Shown: positions 16,330 through 25,941, counted from the first letter of the stretch. The stretch is DNA of 64,000 bases from Pseudodesulfovibrio tunisiensis (GCF_022809775.1 NZ_CP094380.1:496001-560000), one strand, 5' to 3'. The notes: generated by a model from the sequence alone, not told the origin. A program made the numbers and translations.

Positions 16330-18342
16330 ATGAGCAACAGGATCGGCGTGTATGTCTGTCATTGCGGCACCAACATCGCGGGCAAGGTGGATTGCGCTGA
16401 TGTCGCGGAATTCGCTGCCGGATTGAGGGACGTTGCCGTTTCCCGGGATTATCAGTTCATGTGTTCGGATCCGGGGCAGGACATGATCATCAACGACATC
16501 CGCGAGTACGGCCTGAATCGTGTCGTGGTGGCATCCTGTTCACCCCGGCTTCACGAAAAGACCTTCCAGAAGGCGTGTCAGCGGGCCGGACTCAACCCCT
16601 ACCTCATGCAGCACTGCTGCATTCGTGAGCACTGTTCGTGGGTGACTGCGGACAAGGAAGAGGCCACGGCCAAGGCGAAGCACATCGTGGAGGCTGCGGT
16701 CTACCGGGTGGGCGATCATCAGGAACTCTTTTCCCGCGAAGTGGACGTACTGCCTGACGTCATGGTGGTGGGCGCGGGCATTGCGGGCATTCAGGCCGCA
16801 CTGGACGTGGCCCGGTCCGGGCACAAGGTGCATCTGGTGGAAAAGAGCCCGTCCATCGGCGGGCACATGGCCCAGTTCGACAAGACCTTTCCCACGCTGG
16901 ATTGCGCGGCCTGCATTTCCACGCCCAAGATGGTCGCCGTGTCCCAGGAGCCGAACATCAATCTCATGACCTGGAGCGAGGTCGTGGACGTGTCCGGGTT
17001 CGTGGGTAACTACACGGTCACGGTGCGGCGCAAGGCCCGGTACGTGAACGAGGACGTGTGCACCGGGTGCGGCACCTGTCTGGAAAAGTGTCCGACCAAG
17101 GTGTTCAGCGAATTCGAGGAAGGACTTTCCAGGCGGCGGGCCATCTACCGCAACTCGCCGCAGGCCGTGCCCAATACGCCGGTCATCGACGCGGATCACT
17201 GCAAGATGCTGACAAAGGGCAAGTGCGGGGTATGCCAGAAGCTCTGTCCCACGGGCGCCATCGACTTCGAGGCCAGGGATCGGGTCGAGGTCTTTCATGT
17301 GGGCAGCGTGGTGCTGGCCACCGGCTATGACACCATGGACCCCACGCCCATGACCGAATACGGGTTCGGCCGGTTCGACAATGTCTACACCGCGCTTCAG
17401 TTCGAACGGCTCAACAATGCGGTGGGACCGACAGGCGGACAGATCGTGCTGAAGAACGGCGAGTCGCCTGAGAGCGTGGGCATCATTCACTGCGTGGGCA
17501 GCCGCGACGTGAACTACCATGAATACTGTTCGCGCACCTGCTGCATGTATGCGCTCAAGTACGACCATCTCATCAAGGACAAGGTCGGACATCATGTCAA
17601 GGTCTACAATTTCTACATAGACATGCGCTGCTTCGGCAAGGGGTACGAGGAATTCTACCGTCGGGTGCAGGACGAGGGCGTGACCTTCATCCGGGGGCGC
17701 CCTGCAGAAGTCGTGCAGGAGAACGGCAAGCTCGTGGTGGTGGGTGAGGACACGCTGCTTGGCATGCGGGTGCGTGTGCCCGTGGACATGGTGGTGCTGT
17801 GCACGGCCATGGAGCCGAGGCCCGACGCTCAGGACGTGGCGCGGGTGTTCGGCGTGGCGCAGGGGCAGGACGGCTTTTTTCTGGAAGAGCATCCCAAGCT
17901 CGGGCCGGTGTCCACGGCCACGGACGGCGTGTTTCTGGCCGGAACCTGTCAGGGCCCCAAGGACATCCCGGACGCGGTATCCCATGCCTCGGGAGGGGCG
18001 GCGCAGGCCCTTGCTCTGGCTGCGCGCGGCCATGTGGACATTTCGCCCACCACGTCATGGATCAACCCGGACGTGTGCATCGGATGCAAGGTCTGCATCG
18101 GGCTGTGCGCGTATTCGGCCATCGAGTTCGACGAGCGCCGCAACGTGTCCGTGATCAACGAGGCCATGTGCAAGGGATGCGGCAGTTGTGCGGGCTACTG
18201 TCCGAGCGGCGCAGCCCAGATCAAGCATTTTGACGAGTCTCAGGTGTTCAATGAAATCGACGGGCTGCTCGGCTTCAGGCCGGAGGGCCCGGCCGAGGCC
18301 GTGGAAATACCCATTGAAGTCCGGGCCGACGAGCCCGCATGA
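16330..18342 (+). CDS. HdrA-like iron-sulfur flavoprotein
   Basis: 670-residue heterodisulfide-reductase subunit A-like protein, a cytoplasmic FAD and [4Fe-4S] electron-transfer subunit. Regions in order: N-terminal VYVCHCG with CSPRLHEKTF; FAD-binding VVGAGIAGIQAA near 146; ferredoxin clusters CTGCGTCLEKCP and CGVCQKLCP; the HdrA cysteine block CVGSRDVNYHEYCSRTCCMYALK; and C-terminal CIGCKVCIGLC and CKGCGSCAGYC. Ribosome site AGGAGGG precedes the ATG. First enzyme gene of a tightly packed cluster, likely part of a soluble flavin-based electron-bifurcating complex. Confidence 0.93.
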   Translation: MSNRIGVYVCHCGTNIAGKVDCADVAEFAAGLRDVAVSRDYQFMCSDPGQDMIINDIREYGLNRVVVASCSPRLHEKTFQKACQRAGLNPYLMQHCCIREHCSWVTADKEEATAKAKHIVEAAVYRVGDHQELFSREVDVLPDVMVVGAGIAGIQAALDVARSGHKVHLVEKSPSIGGHMAQFDKTFPTLDCAACISTPKMVAVSQEPNINLMTWSEVVDVSGFVGNYTVTVRRKARYVNEDVCTGCGTCLEKCPTKVFSEFEEGLSRRRAIYRNSPQAVPNTPVIDADHCKMLTKGKCGVCQKLCPTGAIDFEARDRVEVFHVGSVVLATGYDTMDPTPMTEYGFGRFDNVYTALQFERLNNAVGPTGGQIVLKNGESPESVGIIHCVGSRDVNYHEYCSRTCCMYALKYDHLIKDKVGHHVKVYNFYIDMRCFGKGYEEFYRRVQDEGVTFIRGRPAEVVQENGKLVVVGEDTLLGMRVRVPVDMVVLCTAMEPRPDAQDVARVFGVAQGQDGFFLEEHPKLGPVSTATDGVFLAGTCQGPKDIPDAVSHASGGAAQALALAARGHVDISPTTSWINPDVCIGCKVCIGLCAYSAIEFDERRNVSVINEAMCKGCGSCAGYCPSGAAQIKHFDESQVFNEIDGLLGFRPEGPAEAVEIPIEVRADEPA

Positions 18343-18353
18343 GGGAGGAAGCC

Positions 18354-18779
18354 ATGAAGACCGAGTTCGAACCGACCATTCTGGCCTTTGTCTGCAACTG
18401 GTGCACCTATACTGCGGCCGATCTTGCCGGGACTTCGCGCATGGTCCAGCAGCCCAATGTGCGGCTGGTACGCATGATGTGCACGGGCATGGTGGACCCG
18501 AAGTACGTGGTCAAGGCCCTGCTTTCCGGGGCGGACGGCGTGCTCATCAGCGGGTGTCACCCCGGTGACTGCCACTACATCAACGGCAATTACAAGGCCC
18601 GGCGTCGGGTCAAGCTGCTCAACGAGATTCTGCCTCAGTTCGGCATCGAGCTGGGCCGGGTCAAGCTGACATGGGTCGGGGCCAGCGAAGGCAACGAGTT
18701 TGCGGCCACGGTGAACAATTTCATCAACGAGATTCGGGAACTCGGACCCATGCAGGCCCGGGCCATGGCCGCGGTCTAG
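18354..18779 (+). CDS. MvhD-like iron-sulfur protein
   Basis: 141 residues, MvhD/FlpD family, which links HdrA to an electron donor enzyme through a [2Fe-2S] cluster. Conserved cysteine regions are CNWCTYTAADLAG, MMCTGMVD and ISGCHPGDCHY. Start 18354 has GGAGG upstream; an ATG at 18339 overlapping the HdrA stop is less likely. No hydrogenase catalytic subunits (MvhA/G) are nearby, so the donor is not hydrogen through a linked Mvh. Confidence 0.92.
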   Translation: MKTEFEPTILAFVCNWCTYTAADLAGTSRMVQQPNVRLVRMMCTGMVDPKYVVKALLSGADGVLISGCHPGDCHYINGNYKARRRVKLLNEILPQFGIELGRVKLTWVGASEGNEFAATVNNFINEIRELGPMQARAMAAV

Positions 18780-18803
18780 CGCGGGCAAACGGAGGGTGCG
18801 GAT

Positions 18804-19931
18804 ATGGCGACCACGGCAAAGATCCAGATCGAGGGCGGAAATCCGGTTCAGGCCATGCAGGACTTTCTGGGCAAGGTACTGGCACTGGACAATGTGGGGG
18901 GCATTCTTGTCCCGGTGCACCACTTCGGCAAGGGCGTGCCCATGCCCACGCTGGTCACGGAGTCGGAAGGACTGGAGCGGGCCGATCCGCTGGCTCCGGC
19001 CTTTCCCCTGAACGGCGCAAAGCTTCTGTCCCGACTGACCCGCGGACGGTCCGGGGAAAAGATCGCGGCGGTTCTGCGGCCCTGCGAAATCCGGGCATTC
19101 GTGGAACTGGTCAAGCTGAATCAGGGGTCCGTGGATGACGTGTACATCATCGGACTCGACTGTCCGGGTGCGTTTTCCAATACGGATTACCCGGTGTTTG
19201 TCGGGGAGGGCGATCCCATGGAGGCCACGCCATCCTTTCTGAACGGATCGCATGGCGACGTGGAAATCGCCCGGGCCTGCAAGGCCTGTGAACGGCCCAT
19301 GGCGGAAAGCGCGGATTTGATCGTGGGATTGGTCGGTGCGGATTTTTCGGATCACATTCCGGTCCAGTCGGCCAGCGCACGCGGGGAAGGCCTGCTGACC
19401 GGCCTCGGCCTGCCCGATGCGGGCGGGGGCAATGGCAGGGACAAGGCCATGGAACAGCTTGTCGCGGAACGCACCGCATATCTGGAAAACATGATGGCCG
19501 AGACGGCAGAGGCCACATCCTCGCTGGAAGGGCTGGTGGAATATCTGTCCGCGTGCGTGAACTGCTACAACTGCCGGGTGGCGTGTCCGGTCTGCTACTG
19601 CAAGGAATGCGTGTTCAACACGGACGTGTTCGACCACCAGCCGTGGCAGTATCTGGGATGGGCCAAGCGCAAGGGCAGTCTCAAGATGCCCACGGACACT
19701 GTCTTCTTCCACCTGACGCGCATGGCGCACATGAGCACGGCCTGCGTGGGATGCGGCCAGTGTTCCAATGCCTGCCCGAATGATGTGCCGGTCATGGAGC
19801 TGTTTCGTACCGTGGCGGCCAAGACGCAGCAGAGCTTCGACTATGTGCCGGGCAGGAGCCTTGACGAGGCCCCGCCCATGTCCGTGTTCAAGGAGGACGA
19901 GTTTCAGGAAACCGTGTCCCACATGGCCTAG
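18804..19931 (+). CDS. FrhB/FdhB-like iron-sulfur protein
   Basis: 375 residues related to the beta subunit family of F420 hydrogenase and formate dehydrogenase. The family core includes VLRPCEIRAFVELVKLN and YIIGLDCPG; the C-terminal half adds cysteine motifs CVNCYNCRVACPVCYCKEC and CVGCGQCSNACP. In such proteins this subunit binds a flavin and exchanges electrons with a nucleotide or F420-type donor. Here it probably feeds or drains the HdrA pair. No formate dehydrogenase alpha subunit is in the window. Confidence 0.85.
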   Translation: MATTAKIQIEGGNPVQAMQDFLGKVLALDNVGGILVPVHHFGKGVPMPTLVTESEGLERADPLAPAFPLNGAKLLSRLTRGRSGEKIAAVLRPCEIRAFVELVKLNQGSVDDVYIIGLDCPGAFSNTDYPVFVGEGDPMEATPSFLNGSHGDVEIARACKACERPMAESADLIVGLVGADFSDHIPVQSASARGEGLLTGLGLPDAGGGNGRDKAMEQLVAERTAYLENMMAETAEATSSLEGLVEYLSACVNCYNCRVACPVCYCKECVFNTDVFDHQPWQYLGWAKRKGSLKMPTDTVFFHLTRMAHMSTACVGCGQCSNACPNDVPVMELFRTVAAKTQQSFDYVPGRSLDEAPPMSVFKEDEFQETVSHMA

Positions 19932-19946
19932 CAGAGGGAGTACGTC

Positions 19947-22900
19947 ATGAGAAAGCAATACGGAGCACTGGTGGTCGGAGCCGGAATCGGCGGCATCCGG
20001 GCGGCCCTCGACCTGGCCGTGACCGGGCACAAGGTGGCGCTCATTGATCAGCGGCCCAACCATGGCGGAATTCTGGCCCAGCTGGATCACCAGTTTCCGT
20101 CCGACCATTGCGGCATGTGCCGCATGCTGCCGCTCATGTCGCGGGACTCCTCCAGCCAGTTCTGTCTGCGCAAGGGGCTGTTCCACGACAACATCGACAT
20201 CCTGCTGTCCACCGAGGTCGCAGCCATCGAAGGCGAGCCGGGCAAGTTCTTCGTGACCCTGAACAAGCGGTCCACCCTCATCGACCCGGCCAAGTGCGTG
20301 AGTTGCGGTGCGTGTTCCGATGTGTGTCCGGTTCGGGTGCCCAGCGAATTCAATGCCGGGCTGACCGAGCGGACCGCTGCGTATCTGCCTGTGCCGCACG
20401 CCATTCCGAATCATTATGTCATTGATCTGGACAACTGCCAGCGGTGCTGGCGGTGTCATGATGCATGTCCCACCGGGGCCATAGATTTCCGGTTCGACGA
20501 GCGCAAGGATTTTCATGTTCTGGTGGCGGACGGGGATGCCTCGGAAGCCGCGTTCGTGCGCGACAGTCTGGAGGAAAAGGAGTTGCATTTCACGGTGTCG
20601 GCCACGAATTCCGGAAGTCGGGCCGTGGACATGCTGGCAGCGGACGACAAGATCGGCCTGCTGCTGCTCGGCACCAATCTCGGGGACATGAATCAGGAAC
20701 GCGTGCTGGCGCGCAGTCAGGAAGTGCGGCCCGGTCTGCCCGTGGCCGTGCTCGTGGACGAGGGGCGCGAGGACAAGGGATGCGATCTGGTCATGCAGGG
20801 CGCACGCGACTACAAGGTCAAGCCGCTCAAGGCCGGGACGTTCGTGCCCTGGCTGGACAAGCTCTACATGCGTGTGGTGTCCGATGAAACCGTTGATCTC
20901 GAAGTCGGGGCCGTGGTGCTGGCCTGCGGTTTCGAGTCCTACAATCCGGAGATGGACCCAACGGGCGGCAAGGATGTCTGGTGCTATGACCATCCCGGCG
21001 TGCTGACTGCCGTGGAGTTCGAACGGCTCATCAGCGGCACCGGTCCCACGGGCGGCAAGCTGCTTCGGCCCGGGGACGACATGCCCGTGAACCGCATTGC
21101 CTGGATTCAATGCGTTGGTTCGCGCGATGTGCAGAAGAACGCGGATTTCTGTTCCGGCATCTGCTGCATGTTCTCCCTCAAGGAAGCCACGCTGGCGCGC
21201 AGGGCAACGAACAATCAGGTGGATGCCTCGATCTTCTACATGGACCTGCGCACGTTCGGAAAGGATTACGAGCGGTATCGCAAGCGGGCCGTGGATGATG
21301 CGGGCGTGCGGCTGGTGCGCAGCCGACCCCACTCTCTTGTGCCCGAAGACGGTGGGCCGGGCGTGGTCCTGAGCTACATGGGGCCGGACGGCAAGCCAGT
21401 GGACGAGGTGTTCGACATGGTGGTGCTGGCCGTGGGCGCACGGCCGCCCAGACACATGACGCAACTGGTGCGCGCTGCGGACATCGAGACCAACGACTGG
21501 GGATTCTGCGACACCCAGCCTTATGCGCCGGAGCGCACCAGTCGGGTCGGGGTCTTCGCAGCAGGGGCATTCGGCGAACCGCGTGACATTGCCGAGTCCG
21601 TGATTCAGGCTGGCGCGGCAGCACAGGCCGCATCGCGCATCATCAAGGCGTATGATGTGCTTGCCGGGCTGGAGACCGAACCGGAACCGGAATATCCCGA
21701 TGTGTCTCGGGAACCGCCAAAGACTTTCGTGGCTCTGTGCGATTCCTGTCCGACACTTCAGGCCCGGGTGGATGTGGACGCGCTGCGTCAGCGGCTGGAA
21801 AAGGTCTATTCCGTGTGCGACGTGGCCGCCATTGGTCAGGCCTGCACTCCGCAGGGCTGGCGCGAGATCGAGCGGCTGGCATCGGAATTGAAGCCGAACC
21901 GGGTGCTGGTGGGCGCATGTCTGCCGTATGCCTACATCCCGCGTCTCAAGGAACTTGGTCGGACCATCGGCCTGAGCCCCGCGCTCATGGACGTGGTGGA
22001 CATCTATACGCCCACGTTCGGCAATGGGGAGGAGGACGCAGAGTCTGCCGTTGCCAAGGAAATCTATTCCAATCTGTCCACGGCCATAACCCGGTTGCAG
22101 GGCAAGGATTCCACGCCGCCACCCGTCATGGTCAACGTGGCGCGGTCCGCCCTTGTGGTGGGCGGCGGACTCGCCGGCATGACAGCGGCGCTGGCCATTG
22201 CGGATCAGGGGTACGGCGTGGCTCTGGTGGAAAAGGAAGAGGAACTCGGAGGCATGGCCATGCGGCTGCACACCCAGCTGGATGGTTCCGATCCCCGCAA
22301 GTTCATGGAGGACCTGATCGGTCAGGTGGAAAAGCATCCCAATGTCCGTGTGCTCAAGGAATCCCGTGTCGTGCTGTCGCGCGGCAGCGCCGGACGATTT
22401 CAGACTGCCATTGCCGGACCTGACGGCGTGTTCCCTCTGGAGCATGGAGTGACGATTCTTGCCACGGGCGGACATGAAGCCAAGGTCTATGATTCGGGTC
22501 TGTGCGTGCACAAGTCGGTCATGACGCATCTTGATTTCGAGGACAGGCTTGCCTCGGGCGAGATAGATGCAGGCGGACTGGAAGCCGTGGCCATGATCCA
22601 GTGCTTTCGTTCCCGGGACGAGGATCGGAACTACTGCAGTCGGGTCTGCTGTCCTGAAATGCTCAAGAACATCCTTACGCTCAAGGAGCGCAATCCGGAT
22701 TTGCGCATCTACGTGTTCTACCGCGACATCATGACCTACGGATTCATGGAGACCTACTACACCCAGGCGCGCAAGGCTGGCGCCATCTTCATCCGCTATG
22801 ATCTGGAGAACAAGCCCAAGGTGGAATTCGAGGACGGAAAGCCCGTGATCACGGCGTTCGATGACATCATGGGGCAGGACGTGCGCATCGAGGCGGACCT

Positions 22901-23393
22901 GTTGTCTCTGTCCAGCGGCGTGGAACCCAATGACGTCGAGGACCTTGTGGAAATATTCGGGGTGGAGACCAACGAGGACGGTTTTTTTCAGGAGGCCGAC
23001 TCCAAGTGGCGGCCCGTGGATTTCCTCAAGCAGGGCATCTACATGTGCGGGCTGGCCCATTCTCCCCGGCGCATGGGCGAGACCGTGGCTTCGGCCAAGG
23101 CCGCGGCCCAGCGCGCCCTGCGCATTCTGAACGCGGAAAAGATCGCCCGGGAAACCGTGGTTGCCACGGTGCGCGACACCCTGTGTTCCCGGTGCGGAGT
23201 GTGCGTGTCCGCCTGCCCGTATGGTGCGCGAACCCTTGATTTGGAAGAGAACAGGGTGATCGTGGATGAAATCCTGTGTCAGGGGTGCGGGGCGTGCGCG
23301 GCAGTGTGTCCGAACAGCGCGACCGTGCTGACCGGGTTCCACGATGGTCCCATGATGGCGGTCATTGATGCGGCTTTGGAAGAACCCGCCTAA
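19947..23393 (+). CDS. Tandem HdrA fusion with inserted receiver-like domain
   Basis: 1148 residues with two HdrA modules. Module one: FAD site VVGAGIGGIRAA (9-20), ferredoxin CVSCGACSDVCP and CQRCWRCHDACP, then residues of about 189-306 form a receiver-like fold (VLVADGDAS ... LLLLGTNLGDM ... YKVKPLKAG), then the HdrA core with CVGSRDVQKNADFCSGICCMF. Module two begins near residue 730 with VVGGGLAGMTAA, has CFRSRDEDRNYCSRVCCPEM and ends with CSRCGVCVSACP and CQGCGACAAVCP. The receiver acceptor position is Gly (242), with Lys292 kept, so phosphorylation is doubtful. Likely the second bifurcation or electron-wire subunit of the complex. Confidence 0.9.
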   Translation: MRKQYGALVVGAGIGGIRAALDLAVTGHKVALIDQRPNHGGILAQLDHQFPSDHCGMCRMLPLMSRDSSSQFCLRKGLFHDNIDILLSTEVAAIEGEPGKFFVTLNKRSTLIDPAKCVSCGACSDVCPVRVPSEFNAGLTERTAAYLPVPHAIPNHYVIDLDNCQRCWRCHDACPTGAIDFRFDERKDFHVLVADGDASEAAFVRDSLEEKELHFTVSATNSGSRAVDMLAADDKIGLLLLGTNLGDMNQERVLARSQEVRPGLPVAVLVDEGREDKGCDLVMQGARDYKVKPLKAGTFVPWLDKLYMRVVSDETVDLEVGAVVLACGFESYNPEMDPTGGKDVWCYDHPGVLTAVEFERLISGTGPTGGKLLRPGDDMPVNRIAWIQCVGSRDVQKNADFCSGICCMFSLKEATLARRATNNQVDASIFYMDLRTFGKDYERYRKRAVDDAGVRLVRSRPHSLVPEDGGPGVVLSYMGPDGKPVDEVFDMVVLAVGARPPRHMTQLVRAADIETNDWGFCDTQPYAPERTSRVGVFAAGAFGEPRDIAESVIQAGAAAQAASRIIKAYDVLAGLETEPEPEYPDVSREPPKTFVALCDSCPTLQARVDVDALRQRLEKVYSVCDVAAIGQACTPQGWREIERLASELKPNRVLVGACLPYAYIPRLKELGRTIGLSPALMDVVDIYTPTFGNGEEDAESAVAKEIYSNLSTAITRLQGKDSTPPPVMVNVARSALVVGGGLAGMTAALAIADQGYGVALVEKEEELGGMAMRLHTQLDGSDPRKFMEDLIGQVEKHPNVRVLKESRVVLSRGSAGRFQTAIAGPDGVFPLEHGVTILATGGHEAKVYDSGLCVHKSVMTHLDFEDRLASGEIDAGGLEAVAMIQCFRSRDEDRNYCSRVCCPEMLKNILTLKERNPDLRIYVFYRDIMTYGFMETYYTQARKAGAIFIRYDLENKPKVEFEDGKPVITAFDDIMGQDVRIEADLLSLSSGVEPNDVEDLVEIFGVETNEDGFFQEADSKWRPVDFLKQGIYMCGLAHSPRRMGETVASAKAAAQRALRILNAEKIARETVVATVRDTLCSRCGVCVSACPYGARTLDLEENRVIVDEILCQGCGACAAVCPNSATVLTGFHDGPMMAVIDAALEEPA
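20511..20865 (+). other. Receiver-like domain inside the tandem HdrA
   Basis: Encodes residues of about 189-306 of the tandem HdrA. The order of strands and conserved points follows CheY: an acidic start (A-D-G-D), LLLLGTNLGD at the acceptor strand, VLVDEG at strand four and DYKVKPLK at the switch lysine. The acceptor Asp is replaced by Gly and the following Pro by Gly. It interrupts the segment between the ferredoxin clusters and the HdrA core. Confidence 0.7.
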
Positions 23394-23408
23394 CAAGGAC
23401 GGTGTGAC

Positions 23409-23975
23409 ATGACTCAGGTTGCCAAGGAAGCATGGAGCCCGGGGGGCGCGGAATACGACGCGGTCCTGTCCGAACTCAGGGACATGGTGCAGGCCTGCAT
23501 GCAATGCGGAACGTGCACTGCGTCCTGTCCCAACGGGGCATTCATGGACATCACGCCCCGGCAGATGTGGCGCATGGTCCAGTTCGGCATGATCGACGAG
23601 ATTCTGGACAGCCGGACCTACTGGTACTGCTCGTCCTGCTACACCTGCACCATGCGGTGTCCGCGCGGATTGAAGCTGACCTCGGCCATGGCCGCGCTCA
23701 AGCGGCTGGCACAGCTTTCCGATGGGGCTGGCCGCCGCAACGGCGCATTCTACTCATCGTTCATGGACAATGTGGAGACCTACGGCAGGACGCAGGAAAC
23801 CATGCTCATGCAGAATTATTTCCTGCGGCGGCGCGACCCGATGCTGCCGCTGAAGTTCCTGCCGCTCGGGCTGCGTATGCTGGGCAAGGGCAAGCTGCAT
23901 CCGCCCAAGGGTGATTGCAAGGGCAGGCTCGGTCCCATGTTTGCCAGAGCAAGGGAAATGGAGGGCAGGTCATGA
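23409..23975 (+). CDS. HdrC-like iron-sulfur protein
   Basis: 188 residues with two [4Fe-4S] motifs, CMQCGTCTASCPNG and CSSCYTCTMRCPRG, as in soluble HdrC subunits that relay electrons from HdrA to HdrB. Its stop overlaps the ATG of the next gene. The C-terminal 70 residues are basic and lack motifs. Confidence 0.92.
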   Translation: MTQVAKEAWSPGGAEYDAVLSELRDMVQACMQCGTCTASCPNGAFMDITPRQMWRMVQFGMIDEILDSRTYWYCSSCYTCTMRCPRGLKLTSAMAALKRLAQLSDGAGRRNGAFYSSFMDNVETYGRTQETMLMQNYFLRRRDPMLPLKFLPLGLRMLGKGKLHPPKGDCKGRLGPMFARAREMEGRS

Positions 23976-24898
23976 CATTCGCCTACTATCCCGGCTGTTC
24001 GCTCGTGGAGAGCGCCAGAGAGTTCGACGTGTCCGTGCGCGCGGTGTTGGAGCGTTTCGACGTGGAGTTTCAGGAAATTCCGGATTGGACCTGCTGCGGG
24101 GCCAGTGCCGCGGAGTCCGTGAGTCATCTCATGAACTATGCCCTGCCAGCCCGCAATCTCGCCATCGTGGAGCGGGAGATGGACGGCGTGGACGTGATTG
24201 CTCCGTGCAGCGCCTGCTACCTGAATCTGCTCAAGGTGGACAGGGAGGTGGTGGGAGACCGGGTGCTGCATGGCAAGGTCAACGAGGTGCTGGCCGCTTC
24301 CGGTCTGTCGTATTCGGGCGGGGTGCGTGTCCGGCATCTGCTGGACATCCTGTTGAACGAGGTTGGCGCGGAAATCATCCGGCAGCGCGTGGTTGATCCG
24401 TTGGAGGGCATGAAGGTGGCACCGTATTACGGTTGTCAGATCCTGCGGCCCTACAGCGTGTTCGACAATCCCCGGCAACCGTCGTCCATGACGCCGATAC
24501 TGGAGGCGCTGGGCGCCGAGGTCCATGAATGGGATATGGGGGCGCGTTGTTGCGGGGCCTCGCTCATGGCTACGCATCAGGAGGCCGCGCTCGAATCCGT
24601 GGCCGCGATTCTTTCGGCTGCGGAAGGGGCCGAGGCCGTGGTTACGGTCTGCCCCATGTGTCAGATGAATCTGGACGCCTACCAGCCGCAGGCCGTGAGG
24701 GTCGGTGGTCGCAGGGTGCCGGTTCTGTATTTGAGCCAGCTCATGGGGCTGGCGTTGGGCATGAGTCAGGAAGACATGCTTGTCGGCCAGACCATGTCCG
24801 TGACCGAAACAGCGAAGAAGCGGATGAGGGACAAGGCCTGGAGGGTGCAGGAACCATCTGGGGAGTCTGCGGAAGAACCCGTCGGGGCCGATGGATGA
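23972..24898 (+). CDS. HdrB-like CCG-domain protein
   Basis: 308 residues with two CCG cysteine domains: WTCCGASAAES with PCSACYLNL, and YYGCQILRP, RCCGASLM with CPMCQMNLDAYQ. HdrB carries the non-cubane iron-sulfur centre that reduces a disulfide. In sulfate reducers the natural substrate is thought to be DsrC trisulfide or another thiol-disulfide pair; here it is not known. Start 23972 (ATGA overlap with hdrC, GGAGGGCAGG upstream) is chosen over the earlier ATG at 23915. Confidence 0.92.
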   Translation: MTFAYYPGCSLVESAREFDVSVRAVLERFDVEFQEIPDWTCCGASAAESVSHLMNYALPARNLAIVEREMDGVDVIAPCSACYLNLLKVDREVVGDRVLHGKVNEVLAASGLSYSGGVRVRHLLDILLNEVGAEIIRQRVVDPLEGMKVAPYYGCQILRPYSVFDNPRQPSSMTPILEALGAEVHEWDMGARCCGASLMATHQEAALESVAAILSAAEGAEAVVTVCPMCQMNLDAYQPQAVRVGGRRVPVLYLSQLMGLALGMSQEDMLVGQTMSVTETAKKRMRDKAWRVQEPSGESAEEPVGADG

Positions 24899-24922
24899 AC
24901 CGTTAATCACAGGGGGTTTGTC

Positions 24923-25837
24923 ATGTTCAAGGACATCATTGTGGGCGTGACGCCCACCGGCGTTGACCAGTGTGCAGTCAGGGCGGCCATCGAATTTGCC
25001 AGAAAGTTCGAAGCCAAGCTCTACCTCGTGCACGTGGCCGGCATGGGCCAGGGATGGGGATCCATCGAGCATCTGGGGGCTTCGGGCGAAACCGAAAAGC
25101 TCAGGGAACGTATTCTGGACATGTACGGGGAGCTGATCGAAGGCGTGCCCGACACCCAGTTGTCCGTGGTTGCGGGCATTCCGCACAACGAATTGCTTCG
25201 CCTTGCGCGCAGCAGGAACGCCGACCTCATCGTCATGGGGCCGCATACCAGGGAATACGAGGAAAAGCGGTCCAAGATGTGGGGCATGGCGGGCAGCACG
25301 CTGGAACGGGTAAGCCAGAAGGCAAGGTGCCCGGTCATGGTCGTGCATCGCGACGTGACCTGCAAGGAGCCGTTGTTCGAGAACATTCTCGTGGCAACCG
25401 ACTTCTCCCAGCAATCCGAATGCGCGGTGCATTACGGCGGCCAGATGGCGCGGCAGTACAAGGCGCAGCTGACCGTGATGCATGTGCTTGATCCGGAAGT
25501 GCCGGTGGCGGACAGCGTTGGCGCGGCAAAGGACAAGCTGGTGCACGTGTACGGCGAGCGGCTCGACGGCATTGATACCTGTCTGTTCGAGTCCTGCGAG
25601 GGCACGCCTTCCATGGAGATTCTGCGTACCGCGCGTCAGGAATCCTCTGATCTCATTATCATGGCGCACCATTCCAGGGAAAAGGATCCTGAAAAGGCGT
25701 TCCTCGGTTCCACGGTGACGCAGGTGGCGCTGAATGCCCAGAGTCCGACCATGAGTGTCAACCGCCACTTCGATCTGCGGTGCGGCCTCATGTATGATCA
25801 GACCGGTGCGGCCGTGCAGGTCGAGGCCCCGGCATGA
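24923..25837 (+). CDS. Tandem universal stress protein (two Usp domains)
   Basis: 304 residues with two UspA domains. Domain one (about 1-142) starts KDIIVGVTPTG and ends with the nucleotide-binding region MGPHTREYEE ... GMAGSTLERV. Domain two (about 150-285) starts ENILVATDFSQQS and has MAHHSREKD ... FLGSTVTQV. It lies 24 bases after hdrB and before the HdrD-like gene, so it is cotranscribed with the Hdr genes. It may sense ATP or stress and adjust complex activity (inference). Confidence 0.9.
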   Translation: MFKDIIVGVTPTGVDQCAVRAAIEFARKFEAKLYLVHVAGMGQGWGSIEHLGASGETEKLRERILDMYGELIEGVPDTQLSVVAGIPHNELLRLARSRNADLIVMGPHTREYEEKRSKMWGMAGSTLERVSQKARCPVMVVHRDVTCKEPLFENILVATDFSQQSECAVHYGGQMARQYKAQLTVMHVLDPEVPVADSVGAAKDKLVHVYGERLDGIDTCLFESCEGTPSMEILRTARQESSDLIIMAHHSREKDPEKAFLGSTVTQVALNAQSPTMSVNRHFDLRCGLMYDQTGAAVQVEAPA

Positions 25838-25882
25838 TCCGTGCGGCATTGTCCGATGGAAAGCTATGCGAGCAACAGCAGC

Positions 25883-25910
25883 CTCCGGGGACGGGATACC
25901 GTCCCCGGAG
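25883..25910 (+). other. Intercistronic stem-loop
   Basis: Perfect 12-bp stem (25883-25894 with 25899-25910) and GATA loop, with no U-run. It is located between the Usp and HdrD-like genes, 31 bases before the ATG. It is probably an mRNA processing or stability element that sets a different level for the last gene. Confidence 0.7.
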
Positions 25911-25941
25911 ATGAGGGCGAAAGCCCGTTCAGGAGCGGCTC

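Noticed and set aside
18240..23504. 1754-residue open frame on the minus strand
   Set aside because: Antisense to HdrA, MvhD, FrhB-like and tandem HdrA genes. No recognisable motif and no ribosome site.
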